A stretch of 64,000 nt of DNA from Rhizobium leguminosarum (GTDB lineage: Bacteria > Pseudomonadota > Alphaproteobacteria > Rhizobiales > Rhizobiaceae). The translations under genes were made by a program, and so were the position numbers. Shown here one piece after another: positions 63,948-64,000 of this stretch (position 1 is the first letter of the stretch; each line of letters starts with the position of its first letter). Location of the stretch: contig NZ_CP025012.1 in the NCBI RefSeq assembly GCF_002953715.1, forward strand, positions 1,116,001-1,180,000, read 5' to 3'. The notes under the pieces are model-generated. The model was not told where the DNA came from, did not search any database, and saw nothing but the letters and a program-made list of their open reading frames with translations.

Positions 63948-64000
63948 AGCGCCACGCGTCTTTTCGAGAGCCGCAAAGGACGCTGTGGCACTTTGAATTG
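63948..64000. repeat. mosaic repeat, cut by the window end
   Basis: CAGCGCCACGCGTCTTTTCG continues to GCAAAGGACGCTGTGGCACT and TTGAATTG, matching the first module of the element at 11350-11460 in the same orientation. The second module would lie beyond base 64000. Confidence 0.8.

Overview
The window reads as an ordinary chromosomal segment of an alphaproteobacterium of the genus Rhizobium (R. etli / R. leguminosarum type). The basis is high-GC coding sequence, a Porin_2-family porin of the RopA type, an inositol catabolic operon in the order iolC-iolD-iolE-iolB preceded by an RpiR-type repressor, small DUF1127 and DUF3563 proteins, a host-attachment-family protein, and at least a dozen dispersed mosaic palindromic repeats of the kind known from rhizobial intergenic regions. 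No phage, insertion sequence, plasmid function or CRISPR array is visible.

Layout. 0-9 kb: small stand-alone genes (DUF2147 fragment, Sel1 protein, PLP aminotransferase, two related PilZ proteins, DUF2177 membrane protein, host-attachment protein, LysR and AraC regulators, a MATE exporter, a small cysteine-rich protein). 9-18 kb: DUF1127 gene, then iolB, iolE, iolD and a fused iolC on the minus strand, iolR, and a divergent Gfo/Idh/MocA oxidoreductase; GGAA-N6-TTCC sites matching the motif described for Sinorhizobium IolR lie before iolC and iolR. 18-25 kb: ferredoxin reductase-like flavoprotein, tRNA-Ser(GCU), porin, alpha/beta hydrolase, lytic transglycosylase, dapA. 25-36 kb: a housekeeping block (smpB, NYN protein, rpoZ, rsh, DUF3563, DUF2062, acpS, lepB, rnc, era, Crp/Fnr regulator, receiver-only response regulator, recO). 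36-49 kb: aldo/keto reductase, MOSC, HD, PAS-GGDEF-EAL protein, EF-hand protein, Cu/Zn SOD, MscS channel, the overlapping cluster ygfZ-HD-phosphatase, secreted unknowns, Nudix, YnfA, SRAP. 49-64 kb: phosphatidylethanolamine synthesis (psd, pssA), Atm1-type ABC exporter, a large LysM protein, LOG protein, RarD, citramalate synthase, then cysS-GFA-GFA-GFA-pip, in which every junction is a 4-base overlap, and a GH25 muramidase.

Most genes are familiar. The observations most worth a second look are: a perfect 9-bp hairpin that sequesters the Shine-Dalgarno sequence of the DUF1127 gene; three tandem GFA paralogues locked between cysS and pip; a strong terminator ending 17 bases before the rsh start codon; a different repeat family in each of three iol operon spacers; a duplicated unnamed module in the LysM protein; 21-bp tandem repeats between acpS and lepB; and a perfect CtrA-type site before the EF-hand gene.
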